64,000 nt of DNA from an uncultured Lachnospiraceae bacterium (GTDB lineage Bacteria; Bacillota; Clostridia; Lachnospirales; Lachnospiraceae). The translations under genes and the position numbers were made by a program. Below are positions 36,870 to 45,101 of the stretch, piece by piece. Within the stretch, counting starts at the first letter, position 1. Every line of letters starts with the position of its first letter. Where the stretch lies: NCBI GenBank assembly GCA_937920345.1, contig CALGVA010000036.1, positions 62,001-126,000 of the forward strand. The letters are read 5' to 3'. The notes below the pieces were generated by a model that saw only the letters and a program-made list of their open reading frames with translations, had not been told where the DNA came from and searched no databases.

Positions 36870-36977
36870 ATGAAAATGGCAAGAGATATAGTAACGGTTG
36901 TTATGTATGTGGCAGTCATGGGATTTATCGGTTGTGCGGTGGGAATGGGGTTGACTCTGGGTCTCTTTATGCTATAG
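36870..36977 (+). CDS. 35-residue single-helix membrane peptide
   Basis: ATG 36870 follows gggaggaggcgtccgt, a strong ribosome site. MKMARDIVTVVMYVAVMGFI plus GCAVGMGLTLGLFML: almost all of it is one hydrophobic helix with glycine spacing. Its stop (36977) lies 23 bases before the response regulator gene. Not recognised; its place ahead of a two-component pair suggests a regulatory or sensor-associated peptide. Confidence 0.65.
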   Translation: MKMARDIVTVVMYVAVMGFIGCAVGMGLTLGLFML

Positions 36978-37000
36978 TGGTGCATGGAGAGGACGGAATC

Positions 37001-37732
37001 ATGGAGAACATAAAAGTATTGACGATAGAGGATGATGAAGGTTTAAACCGCGGCATTTCTTATGCGCTGGAACAGGAAGGTTACACTGTCCTGTGTGCGC
37101 GGACATTGCGGGAGGGAAGCGCGATCTATGAGAAAGAGAATCCCGACGCAGTGATTCTGGATCTGAATCTGCCGGACGGGGACGGTATATCGTTTTGCAG
37201 GAAGATCAGGAAGTTTGAAGGGGATAATACCGTAGAGAACAAGGGACGGGCGGCGGTTCTTATGCTGACGGCGCGTGACCTGGAGACGGACGAGATCATG
37301 GGGCTTACGAGCGGTGCAGATGACTATATGACCAAGCCGTTTTCCCTTTCTGTACTGAAGGTTCGGCTGCAGAACATCTTAAGCAGAAGAACGGCAGCTT
37401 CTGATCTGGCAGAAGGTGCTGAAGCCTATACGGATGACGGACTGATGAAATCAGGAGATGTGGTTCTGGATACGAAGACATTCCGGGCTTTTTGCGGAGA
37501 GACGGAACTGGACTTGAGCATGACGGAGTTCCGGCTTGTACAATATTTTCTGGAAAATAAAAATCAGGCGTTATTAAAAGAACAGATTCTGCAGCGTGTA
37601 TGGGATATAGACGGGAATTATGTAGAGGAAAATACGCTCTCCGTCAACATCAGCCGTCTGCGTAAGAAATTAGGCGGAAGTTATATCCGTACGATTCAGG
37701 GAATCGGCTATCTGTGGGAGGACAAAGGGTGA
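37001..37732 (+). CDS. OmpR-family response regulator
   Basis: 243 residues from ATG 37001; upstream in-frame codons have no good ribosome site. Receiver (LTIEDDEGLN, acceptor Asp in AVILDLNLPDGDG, MTKPFS) and winged helix (MTEFRLVQYFLENKNQALLKEQ, ENTLSVNISRLRKKLG, IRTIQGIGYLWE). The kinase gene overlaps its stop codon (GTGA). Resembles the regulators that control BceAB/YxdLM-type ABC transporters, as found downstream. Confidence 0.92.
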   Translation: MENIKVLTIEDDEGLNRGISYALEQEGYTVLCARTLREGSAIYEKENPDAVILDLNLPDGDGISFCRKIRKFEGDNTVENKGRAAVLMLTARDLETDEIMGLTSGADDYMTKPFSLSVLKVRLQNILSRRTAASDLAEGAEAYTDDGLMKSGDVVLDTKTFRAFCGETELDLSMTEFRLVQYFLENKNQALLKEQILQRVWDIDGNYVEENTLSVNISRLRKKLGGSYIRTIQGIGYLWEDKG

Positions 37733-38697
37733 ATCTGTTTTCCGGGGAAAACATGAAGCTGCAGGCTGTAATCCTGATACTTGCAGTCTGCCTTGCGCTG
37801 TGTCTGATTGCATTGATTGCAGGCACGGCTTATTTCTTGTGGCAGTGGAAGAAAATGGACCGCATCCTGGAGGATTTCCAGCGCGCGGATGCGCAGGCCG
37901 CTCTGCAGGACGGCATATATGGGTCAGATGTGGCGGAGACAAGAGAATCCCGTGTGATCAGCCAGCTCAGGCGAATCCTGAGCAGTATGGGGTACAAGGA
38001 GCAGCAGGCGCAGGAAGAGAAAAACAGAACCATGGAACTGGTATCGGACCTCTCCCATCAGTTTAAAACGCCACTGGCCAATATCGTGATGGATATGGAA
38101 CTTCTGCAGGACGCCGGAATCGAAGAGAGCAGACGGCAGGAATTTCTCTCGCACGCGAAGAGCCAGGCGGATAAATTACAGTGGCTGATGGCGGATCTTC
38201 TGAAGGCATCCCGGCTGGAAAACGGCATCATTCATTTCGAAGCGCAGAATACCGGGATCAAGAAGACGATCGCGAAGGCGGTCAGTTCCGTCTATGCGCA
38301 GGCGGTCGCCAGAGATCTTGAACTGGCGGTGGAAGAGTTTCAGGACTGTACAGTATATCACAATCCCAGGTGGACGGCGGAAGCAATGTCGAATATTCTG
38401 GAAAACGCGGTGAAGTATGCGCCGGAGCACAGCAGAATACGGATTACGCTGACCAGACTGGATCTCTATACGAAGATCACGATTACGGATGAAGGGATCG
38501 GTATTCCCGAGAGTGAATATAATCTGATATTTAAACGTTTCTATCGCGGCAAGGCAGTGGAACAGCAGGAGGGCAGCGGTCTGGGGCTGTATCTGGCACA
38601 GCTTATATTACAGCGTGAGAAAGGCTATATCACCGTATCCTCCAGAGTGGGACAGGGCAGCAGCTTTTCGCTTTTTCTGTTAAATGCTGAAATCTGA
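37729..38697 (+). CDS. Sensor histidine kinase
   Basis: 322 residues from GTG 37729, which overlaps the regulator's stop and follows gggaggacaaag; ATG 37753 is an alternative. One membrane helix (LQAVILILAVCLALCLIALIAGTAYFL), a short linker, HisKA (DLSHQFKTPLANIVMDME) and HATPase (SNILENAVKYAPE, DEGIGIP, GSGLGLYLAQLI). No large sensor domain, as in intramembrane-sensing kinases tied to ABC transporters. The ABC ATPase gene follows. Confidence 0.9.
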   Translation: MNLFSGENMKLQAVILILAVCLALCLIALIAGTAYFLWQWKKMDRILEDFQRADAQAALQDGIYGSDVAETRESRVISQLRRILSSMGYKEQQAQEEKNRTMELVSDLSHQFKTPLANIVMDMELLQDAGIEESRRQEFLSHAKSQADKLQWLMADLLKASRLENGIIHFEAQNTGIKKTIAKAVSSVYAQAVARDLELAVEEFQDCTVYHNPRWTAEAMSNILENAVKYAPEHSRIRITLTRLDLYTKITITDEGIGIPESEYNLIFKRFYRGKAVEQQEGSGLGLYLAQLILQREKGYITVSSRVGQGSSFSLFLLNAEI

Positions 38698-38855
38698 AAA
38701 ATATATTCTGTTTGCAAAATTCTGTCGCGCGAGATCCTATTTCTTACAAAACTGTCATATCTTTTCTTCCTTCTTGTCAGACTACCGTAAGAAGTATCTG
38801 ATAATCTATAGTAGAAGACATTAGTGCGGTGCAGTTTCGCACAGGGAGGAGTCAT

Positions 38856-39374
38856 ATGAAAATCTTAGAAACCCATGATCTGAAGAAATATTACGGGGAC
38901 GGCGATACGCAGGTCAAGGCATTAGACGGCGTGGATCTGTCTGTGGAGGAAGGCGAGTTTACCGCAGTGGTGGGTACTTCCGGGTCCGGCAAGTCCACGC
39001 TTCTGCATATGCTGGGCGGACTCGATTATGCTACGTCCGGCACTGTAACGGTGGCAGGCAGGAAGATTTTTGAGTTGAATGAGCGGGATCTGACGATTTT
39101 CCGCAGGCGGCAGATCGGCTTTATCTTTCAAAGCTATAATCTGGTGCCGATCTTAAGCGTTTATGAGAATATCGTACTGCCGCTGGAACTGGACGGGAGA
39201 AGCGTAGACAACGCGTTTGTTGAGAAGATTGTGCACGCGCTGGGTCTGGAGAGTAAACTGGATAATCTTCCGGCACAGCTTTCTGGCGGACAGCAGCAGA
39301 GAGTGGCGATTGCGCGTGCGCTGGTGACGAAACCGGCGATTATTCTGGCGGATGAGCCGACGGGTAGTGTCTAG
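38856..39374 (+). pseudogene. ABC transporter ATPase, 5' part, interrupted by prophage integration
   Basis: 172 residues from ATG 38856 (cagggaggagtcat). Walker A GTSGSGKSTLLHM, Q loop FQSYNLVPI, signature LSGGQQQRVAIARAL and Walker B IILADEPTG are intact. Just after DEPTG the frame runs into foreign sequence (S-V-stop) where relatives continue NLD. The D-loop, H-loop and C-terminus (about 60-80 residues) are lost. The 3' part and the permease gene should lie beyond the right end of the prophage. MacB/BceA-like in sequence. Confidence 0.9.
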
Positions 39375-39391
39375 TTAATACAACACTACCC
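39362..39391 (+). other. Left attachment junction (attL) of the prophage
   Basis: Host reading frame ends at the DEPTG codons (ggatgagccgacgggt), and prophage DNA begins within gggtagtgtc. A perfect 9-bp inverted repeat, GGGTAGTGT / ACACTACCC, with a 12-base centre spans 39362-39391 and covers the integrase stop codon. The exact crossover bases cannot be fixed without attR. Confidence 0.75.
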
Positions 39392-40756
39392 AAAAACAAT
39401 TCCCGTGATATTCCCGTCATTATCAATCCTTATTTCTTCAATGACGGATCGCCAAAGAGTGCGTTTTTCTTCACGGGTTAAAGTATTATATATCGACTTG
39501 AAATCAGTAGTCAAAATGTTTCTTACGGCTGCGAAGTCTGGCGGTGCTTCCTGCGCCGGGTCTGGTAGCTGCCTAAGTGCTGTGGTATATATTTCATAGT
39601 CCTTTTTGTATTCTTCAAGGTCTATTAACTCATTCACATATAATTCTTTCAGTTTAGAAAGTTTTCGTTTAAGAGCCGCTTTGTCGCTGGATGTGATCGA
39701 ACGTTTACGGCTGGCGGCTTGTACTTCCCATTCAAGCTGACAGCGGTTTATTTCTTCTTCCAGATGATCAAAAAGCCATGATTCAATAAAATCTTCCCGG
39801 ACAGAATGATTGTTTGAACAACGCCCACGCTGAAAATGCTGGTTACAACGATAATAACAATATTGCCGTGTGCTATAGCCTACTAATTTATGACTGCACT
39901 CATTACAAGTTAGAATGGATGTGAAAATATAAACCTTGCCGGACGGAGAGGAACGCGCGTTTTTGCTGGTCAACTTCTGCACATGTTCAAATTGATCATG
40001 GGTGATAATTGCCGGACAGAAATTTTCATTGATCCTGCCGCCCCGGTCGTATATGCCAGTATATAGTTTTTCCCGAAGCATACGCCGAAAAGTCGCGTCA
40101 CACCAATTCACGCCGTATTTTTCCCGGATATATTTAATAGTTCCGCGCTGGGACACAGTGGCTTCATATCTGCAAAAAGCGTCCCGCACAATGTCTGCGT
40201 CTTCCGGGACGATTTCAAGCCGCTTTTCATCATTCACCCGGAAGCCAAAAGGACAGTTGCCAGAAACAACCGTGCCATGAGCAATTTTACTGTCAAACAC
40301 AACGTCGATTCTTTCCCCGTCAATATCGGCTTCATTCTGGGCTATGGATAGCTTTACATTGATATACAAACGCCCGTTTGCGGTGGTTGTGTCATATTCT
40401 TCATCAGTGGTCAACCATTCGCAGTTGTGATCATGTAAAATTTCCATGATCTTGTAATAGTCCGCAACAGATCGAAACCAGCGATCAAGGCGGCAGAAAA
40501 GCAGTATATCAATTTCATTCCGCTTGACAGAATCTATCATTTTTTGAAATTCAGTGCGCTTGTGCAAGTGCTTCCGGGCGGTTTTGGCAGCGTCAATATA
40601 TATGCCGACAATCAGCCAGCCGCGTTCACGGGCGTACTTTTCAAGCCGTTCTTGCTGCGCTTCAAGAGACAAACCATGCATTTTTTGTTCTTCCCCGGAA
40701 ACGCGGATATATAAAGCGACACGCACAAGGCTTGCCGCTGATTCTTTTTTTCTCAT
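39386..40756 (-). CDS. int: Large serine recombinase (phage integrase)
   Basis: 456 residues. N-terminal resolvase domain with catalytic Ser in LYIRVSGEEQ and RLDRWFRS, a Recombinase domain (NCPFGFRVNDE; REKLYTGIYDRGG), a zinc-ribbon (CNEC ... CYYRC ... C) and a C-terminal coiled coil. Catalyses attP x attB integration. It is the first prophage gene and reads toward the junction, so its stop lies within attL; its presence explains the interrupted ABC gene. Basic C-terminal region typical of Firmicutes phage and element integrases. Confidence 0.96.
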   Translation of the reverse strand: MRKKESAASLVRVALYIRVSGEEQKMHGLSLEAQQERLEKYARERGWLIVGIYIDAAKTARKHLHKRTEFQKMIDSVKRNEIDILLFCRLDRWFRSVADYYKIMEILHDHNCEWLTTDEEYDTTTANGRLYINVKLSIAQNEADIDGERIDVVFDSKIAHGTVVSGNCPFGFRVNDEKRLEIVPEDADIVRDAFCRYEATVSQRGTIKYIREKYGVNWCDATFRRMLREKLYTGIYDRGGRINENFCPAIITHDQFEHVQKLTSKNARSSPSGKVYIFTSILTCNECSHKLVGYSTRQYCYYRCNQHFQRGRCSNNHSVREDFIESWLFDHLEEEINRCQLEWEVQAASRKRSITSSDKAALKRKLSKLKELYVNELIDLEEYKKDYEIYTTALRQLPDPAQEAPPDFAAVRNILTTDFKSIYNTLTREEKRTLWRSVIEEIRIDNDGNITGIVFG

Positions 40757-40821
40757 TTTATCACCTTAATTGCCTTTGATTTCCCGCCCGCAAGTGATAT
40801 TATAATTATGCGGATGGTATG

Positions 40822-40832
40822 TTGTATCTGGT
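40822..40832 (-). repeat. ACCAGATACAA motif upstream of integrase
   Basis: 11-mer on the minus strand about 66 bases before the integrase start. Identical copies at 46565, 47299 and 52082 on the plus strand, all in the prophage. Confidence 0.6.
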
Positions 40833-40849
40833 ATGATATATTATTTGCA

Positions 40850-40890
40850 CCGCCCCGGCAGTGTTCCCAGCACTGCCGGGGTTTTTCGTG
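40850..40890 (+). terminator. Strong hairpin between integrase and lipoprotein genes
   Basis: CCCCGGCAGTG / CACTGCCGGGG with loop ttcccag, followed by tttttcg on the plus strand. Direction is best as a plus-strand terminator, although the flanking genes are both on the minus strand. Confidence 0.7.
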
Positions 40891-40902
40891 ACATTTTTCG
40901 TC

Positions 40903-41739
40903 TTATTCCGTCAAACTAGCATGAATAAATAGATTATTGACATAGTTTCCAAGTTGGTTTTCAACAATTTTTTCGTCATAGACGTTGTTTATAGTATTTT
41001 TATCAAGGTCAAAAGAAATGACTTTGGCTTCTTCACCGTTCGTCATATCGGCAACCGCCCAGTATTGCAATTCCTCACAACTATTAAAGCCATGATTCTT
41101 AATTAAATCACAAACATTGAAATAATTTTGACCGATTGTTAAATCATTGGTAAAACTGGGCTGAATTTTCGCCTTTACAACAACGATGCCGTCATTATAA
41201 ATGACACTTAATAATTCGCCGTGTTGGATTTCCAATGCGCCTGTATCAAATTCACCATAAGGAATATCAGAAGCAGAGAAATCTAAAACAACTAAAGAAT
41301 TGTCGGGTATACTATCGGATGAAGTTTCGGTTTCTTCTGTTACATCGCGTCCTTCTGCATATTCTTCATCGTCCTCAACCTCTGGATATAATTGAACGTC
41401 TGAAAACCAGCTTTTAGTAAATACAGTTGAAACAGTGCCGTTATCTAAAGCCACAGTATATTTTGTACCAGAAGACCATATGGAAAAAGTGCCGTCATTA
41501 TTATTGGAAACATAGTTGATAAGATCAGACACACCACATTCATCTACTAGAATTATAAAAATATCATCTGCTTCTTCCGAAGTAACGTCGCAACCTCTAC
41601 GAATATTATCAGCAGACTCTTTGTAAAAATCATACTTTTCAGAAAGTTCGGTAGATTTTTCAGAAGATGGAGAACCACCACAACCAGTCAAAAGCAGAAA
41701 ACAAAAAAATAATACAATAAAAACAGTTTTGTTTTTCAT
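40903..41739 (-). CDS. Prophage lipoprotein
   Basis: 278 residues from ATG 41739 (an ATG two codons earlier is possible). Lipoprotein signal peptide with lipobox LLTGCGG, so the mature protein is anchored outside the membrane. The rest is acidic with an Asp/Glu/Thr-rich linker (VEDDEEYAEGRD) and two small beta-rich parts. Placed in the lysogeny module between integrase and repressor, a usual place for lysogenic conversion or superinfection-exclusion genes. Function unknown. Confidence 0.75.
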   Translation of the reverse strand: MKNKTVFIVLFFCFLLLTGCGGSPSSEKSTELSEKYDFYKESADNIRRGCDVTSEEADDIFIILVDECGVSDLINYVSNNNDGTFSIWSSGTKYTVALDNGTVSTVFTKSWFSDVQLYPEVEDDEEYAEGRDVTEETETSSDSIPDNSLVVLDFSASDIPYGEFDTGALEIQHGELLSVIYNDGIVVVKAKIQPSFTNDLTIGQNYFNVCDLIKNHGFNSCEELQYWAVADMTNGEEAKVISFDLDKNTINNVYDEKIVENQLGNYVNNLFIHASLTE

Positions 41740-41826
41740 AATCATTTACCTTTCTTTGAAAAATTTTCCAGAATAAAAAACATTCTATAATTGTAGTGCG
41801 CCCAGCCTTGCGGAAAGGTGGTCACA

Positions 41827-41949
41827 ATGACAAAAAAATATATAAAATATTTCGATAGCAGAATTTATGCTATTTACTACCGCGAAACCAGCACAATATA
41901 TTACAATCTGAATTTTTCTGGAAGAACAAAAATAACAGTCGTTAAGTAG
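41827..41949 (+). CDS. Small hypothetical protein, 40 residues
   Basis: ATG 41827 follows aaaggtggtcaca. Basic and tyrosine-rich (TKKYIKYFDSRIYAIYYRET). Orientation is opposite to the flanking lysogeny genes, so it is only moderately supported. Confidence 0.4.
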   Translation: MTKKYIKYFDSRIYAIYYRETSTIYYNLNFSGRTKITVVK

Positions 41950-41975
41950 CAAGCAAGGAACGCTGGGTGCAATTA

Positions 41976-42449
41976 TCACCCAGCGTCTGTCCCGGAAATG
42001 CCACCAACATCCACGGGCGGGCATTGGGCTTCCAATTCATCCGGCGTATCTGGAACTGTCATTGCTGGATTTTCGATGATAGCAGAAGCAAGCCCTTTTC
42101 TAAAATGATCAACTAAAATCCCCCTTATGTCCGGGTCTAAATCAAAATAGGTCTTTACTATCTGCAATTCAAGGTCCGTCGCGCCGCGTTGCTTCACAAA
42201 TTCATCAAGGCTGAATGTGTCCGGCTCAACAAACATAGGATCATTGCCGTTCAAAAGCCAGTCTTCATTGACAGAAAATTCTTTACAGATCAGTTTTATC
42301 AGTGACAGTTTTTGATCCGGGCGGGCAAGGGCATTTAATTCTATATTTTTTATTACAGAACGACTAACGCCAAGCCTATCACCGAAATCGGTTTGGGTCA
42401 TGCGAAGATGATTTTTCCGCAATTCCCGTATTCTCTCATAAACTTCCAC
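41976..42449 (-). CDS. XRE-family phage repressor (CI-like)
   Basis: 157 residues from GTG 42449 (minus strand), which follows gaaagagggtgaatacata; the frame extends upstream but without a better start. Helix-turn-helix: RKNHLRMTQTDFGDRLGVSRSVIKNIEL, followed by NEDWLLNG, common in Cro/C1 proteins. C-terminus is acidic and lacks an S24 peptidase motif. Expected to hold the rightward promoter at 42547 closed; three octamers (42516, 42557, 42601) are candidate operators. Confidence 0.88.
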   Translation of the reverse strand: MEVYERIRELRKNHLRMTQTDFGDRLGVSRSVIKNIELNALARPDQKLSLIKLICKEFSVNEDWLLNGNDPMFVEPDTFSLDEFVKQRGATDLELQIVKTYFDLDPDIRGILVDHFRKGLASAIIENPAMTVPDTPDELEAQCPPVDVGGISGTDAG

Positions 42450-42515
42450 TATGTATTCACCCTCTTTCTTTTTGTATGTGCTTTTACTATACATCTTAAA
42501 AATGGTTTAGTCAAG

Positions 42516-42608
42516 ACAAAATGAAATAAAAAAATTAAAAAAAGGATTGACAAGGACATTTTGTGGATATATAATGGGCGTACAAGGACAAACAACGAAA
42601 ACAAAATG
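42516..42608 (+). promoter_or_regulatory. Rightward early promoter with candidate repressor operators
   Basis: TTGACA (42547-42552), 17-base spacer and TATAAT (42570-42575) form a consensus sigma-A promoter directed away from the repressor. ACAAAATG occurs at 42516-42523 and 42601-42608, and its complement CATTTTGT at 42557-42564 inside the promoter spacer. The rest of the stretch up to 42794 has no supported gene: an ATG overlapping the -10 box is rejected. Confidence 0.75.
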
Positions 42609-42794
42609 GACTTGTAAAGACATAACCGAGGAAGCCAACCCTCAAAAATACGCACTGCGTCAAGATCGGCAGCGGTCACGCCAGCTAGAAAGCGTGTGGA
42701 CGGTAAACAAGTTTTCCGGGCAGTCGGCTTTTTAAGGTGAAAAGCGGAAGCGGCAGTGCAGAAAGGAAATTTTACAAAACGGGAGGAAAACAGA

Positions 42795-42977
42795 ATGGCA
42801 GAGCAGATGGAAATTTTATTGAAGACAGAGCACAAGCCGGAAGCGGCAGCAGTGTTGCAATTTCTGGACGAAATGACCCCGGATGAACAGAAAGAGTTTC
42901 TTATATTCATGCAGGGCGCGAGATTTGCAAAGGGTCTGGAAAGAAAGAAAACGATCCCTGCTGCCCAGCCAGTATAA
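42795..42977 (+). CDS. Small prophage early protein, 60 residues
   Basis: ATG 42795 follows cgggaggaaaacaga. Helical: KPEAAAVLQFLDEMTPDEQK and FLIFMQGARFAKGL. No recognised family beyond its likeness to small phage early proteins. First gene of the rightward early operon. Confidence 0.7.
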   Translation: MAEQMEILLKTEHKPEAAAVLQFLDEMTPDEQKEFLIFMQGARFAKGLERKKTIPAAQPV

Positions 42978-42992
42978 ACGGAGGTGGCAGCA

Positions 42993-43145
42993 GTGGAGAT
43001 CAAAGGGACCTTTAATGCACAACGCTTCTTTGATACGCTGGCACTTATTCTTTCAGAAAGAGAACACGCAAAGATCACGGTCAAGGTGACGCAGCGGGAT
43101 AAGGAGGAAACGGCAGCAGCAGGACGAAAGCAAGCGGCAAGTTAG
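42993..43145 (+). CDS. Small prophage early protein, 50 residues
   Basis: GTG 42993 after acggaggtggcagca. VEIKGTFNAQRFFDTLALIL then SEREHAKITVKVTQ: a beta-alpha-beta type small protein. Unknown function; spacing and ribosome sites support it. Confidence 0.65.
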   Translation: MEIKGTFNAQRFFDTLALILSEREHAKITVKVTQRDKEETAAAGRKQAAS

Positions 43146-43157
43146 GAGGTGGCAGCG

Positions 43158-43361
43158 GTGGCAAAAGAGAGGAAGACAGCAAAGCAAGCCTATTTTGATT
43201 TGGAAAACTGGCTATATAAGCAGGAAGAAAAACCAATAGAAATAAAGTCTGCTATGTTGTGGGGCGGATTGTTCGTCTTACATCACGCAGGGGAAATTGA
43301 CTGGGACACCATGCGGAATTTATACGGCGAGTTTATGAGTAAACAAATGGGATTACGGTAA
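43158..43361 (+). CDS. Small prophage protein, 67 residues
   Basis: GTG 43158 after taggaggtggcagc. Basic N-terminus, then FDLENWLYKQEEKP and WGGLFVLHHAGEIDWDTMRN. No family recognised. Followed by a strong hairpin. Confidence 0.6.
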   Translation: MAKERKTAKQAYFDLENWLYKQEEKPIEIKSAMLWGGLFVLHHAGEIDWDTMRNLYGEFMSKQMGLR

Positions 43362-43415
43362 AAGGGAGGTGAAGCCGTTGGGAATAGAAGCGGCAGAAGC
43401 CGCAAAAGGGAAATA

Positions 43416-43452
43416 GAAAACCCTTTGCAACTGCGAATTACAAAGGGTTTTC
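43416..43452 (+). terminator. Intrinsic terminator after small early genes
   Basis: Perfect 12-bp stem GAAAACCCTTTG / CAAAGGGTTTTC, loop caactgcgaatta. Confidence 0.8.
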
Positions 43453-43771
43453 AAGTCGATTTTGTAATAAACTATTGAACACGTTTATTGTACCATATCG
43501 GCGGTTAAAATGCAAGAATTATTTATACTTCCGTAAGCAAGGTGAAAGCCTTGAAAATAAGCGGTTTTCAGACCGCGAAACGGGCTTGTATGGGGTATTA
43601 ACATTCTAACGATTAGTAATATATATTTATACTTCCGTAAGAATGTATCAATATATATACTTCCGTAAGATATGGATAATAGATGGATAAGCGGAGGGGA
43701 GAACCCCGGCACTTCCTACGGATGTACCCTAAAAGCAGATATGGCATAAGGACAGAAAAGGAAGTGCAGTG
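43453..43771 (+). repeat. Gene-free interval with three TATACTTCCGTAAG repeats before rep
   Basis: Identical 14-mers at 43524-43537, 43628-43641 and 43656-43669, all plus strand, in an AT-rich stretch with no supported gene. CTTCCGTAAG is an imperfect palindrome. A fourth copy is at 55671-55684 before the terminase genes. Could be iterons/origin sites or sites for a phage regulator. Confidence 0.7.
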
Positions 43772-44785
43772 GTGTTTATCAGAGAGAAGAAGACAGACTG
43801 CGCCGATTATAGGGAAGTTGATATAATCCCCAGAACAGAAAAGGCAGAGGAAGCAACCAGAGGAAAGAGGGGGAAGCGGAGGAAAGCGAAGAAGCCAAAG
43901 CAGAACGCCTTGAACGATAAGAACGCAAAAAGGTATCTGGTGCAGCTGGCGAATGGCAATTTCAATATTGGGGACTTGCATACTTCATGCACATACAGTG
44001 AAGACAACTTGCCCGGCACAGTCGAAGAAGCAGAAAAGATTGTAAATAACTACTTGCGCCGGATCGCATACCGCAGACAAAAGCTGGGTCTTGGTCCATT
44101 GAAATATATTCTGGTAACTGAATACAAGTTCACGAAGGAAGGCAAACAGCTGAAAAGAATACACCACCACATAATCATGAATGGCGGCATGGATCGCGAC
44201 GAAGTAGAAATGATGTGGTCAGCACAGCGTATCAACTGGAAGAAAGCGGACGGCGCAGACAAAAAAGAAGCGGCAGCATACCGAGATAGTATAGAGCGGT
44301 TGGGATGGGTCAATGCAGACCGCTTGCAGATGAACGAAAACGGTATAGAGGGACTTTGTAGATACATAGTGAAAGACCCGCAGGGGAAGAAAAGGTATTC
44401 TTCTAGCCGGAATTTGGAACGCCCGGAAACAAAGAGGGAAGACAACACGCCGGAAACGGTAGCGGATCAGAATTTGTGGAAAGCAAGCCGCAGCCTAGAA
44501 GAACCCACGGAGAAATGCAACGATTTCAAGTACAGCAAAGCAAAGGTTGAACGGATGGCAAAGTCCCCGGATGGGGGATTGTCGGAGTTTAAGAAGATAT
44601 ATGCAGACTACGACATTGTTTCTTGCGAACCCGTCTATTATGACCAGACAGGGTGGCATATTTACTTGAAGATGTGGAAGAAAAAGACCGCAGCGGGCAG
44701 CAGGAAGCGGAAGCAGAGGAAAAAGGCTGGCAGCAGGGCGCAGCCGGGGAAAAAGAATCGAGGTAGTAAAGATGATCTTAGGTGA
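43772..44785 (+). CDS. rep: HUH-type replication initiator (rolling-circle Rep)
   Basis: 337 residues from GTG 43772 (GTG 43769 also possible). The HUH motif is RIHHHIIMNGG (His131-His133), preceded by the strand ILVTEYKFTKEGKQ and followed by EVEMMW. A likely catalytic tyrosine is in GLCRYIVKDP. C-terminus is strongly basic. Such Reps nick a double-stranded origin and start rolling-circle replication. Upstream repeats at 43524-43669 are candidate origin sites. Very basic N-terminal region (TRGKRGKRRKAKKPKQ). Confidence 0.85.
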   Translation: MFIREKKTDCADYREVDIIPRTEKAEEATRGKRGKRRKAKKPKQNALNDKNAKRYLVQLANGNFNIGDLHTSCTYSEDNLPGTVEEAEKIVNNYLRRIAYRRQKLGLGPLKYILVTEYKFTKEGKQLKRIHHHIIMNGGMDRDEVEMMWSAQRINWKKADGADKKEAAAYRDSIERLGWVNADRLQMNENGIEGLCRYIVKDPQGKKRYSSSRNLERPETKREDNTPETVADQNLWKASRSLEEPTEKCNDFKYSKAKVERMAKSPDGGLSEFKKIYADYDIVSCEPVYYDQTGWHIYLKMWKKKTAAGSRKRKQRKKAGSRAQPGKKNRGSKDDLR

Positions 44786-45101
44786 AGCAATAGAAAAGAT
44801 TACGCCGAGCGACAGAATTGTGATCGTAAACGCCGCAGGGCATGTGATCTACAGAGGGTTTGCAGCAAACGCAAAAAGCGCAGGAATACGGCAGACGCGC
44901 AGGGTGAAAAAGTATGGGATAGGTCTTGAAACATACAGAGCAACGGAAAATATGTGGGACTGGAAAAAAATTGACGCACTGCCACCACAAGTGTCAGTTG
45001 AACAGTTCGGGGAATACAAGGTGGATCAACTGAAACACATTCTGTATATCCGCATAGAACTTGAAAACGAGTTTGAGAAAGCAGGAGGACACAAGGCGTG
45101 A
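44772..45101 (+). CDS. Prophage hypothetical protein, 109 residues
   Basis: Overlaps the end of rep by 14 bases and is coupled to the next gene through GTGA. DRIVIVNAAGHVIYRGFAANA near the start and ILYIRIELENEFEKAGG at the end. Looks like a small alpha/beta protein; no family recognised. Confidence 0.65.
   Translation: MILGEAIEKITPSDRIVIVNAAGHVIYRGFAANAKSAGIRQTRRVKKYGIGLETYRATENMWDWKKIDALPPQVSVEQFGEYKVDQLKHILYIRIELENEFEKAGGHKA

Noticed and set aside
3..39361. tRNA, rRNA or insertion-sequence genes in the host section
   Set aside because: I did not see tRNA cloverleaf ends (CCA, GTTCGANTC with matching arms), rRNA motifs or DDE-transposase genes.
42574..42735. Open frame starting at ATG 42574
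   Set aside because: The start overlaps the -10 box of the early promoter, has no ribosome site, and shows no family.
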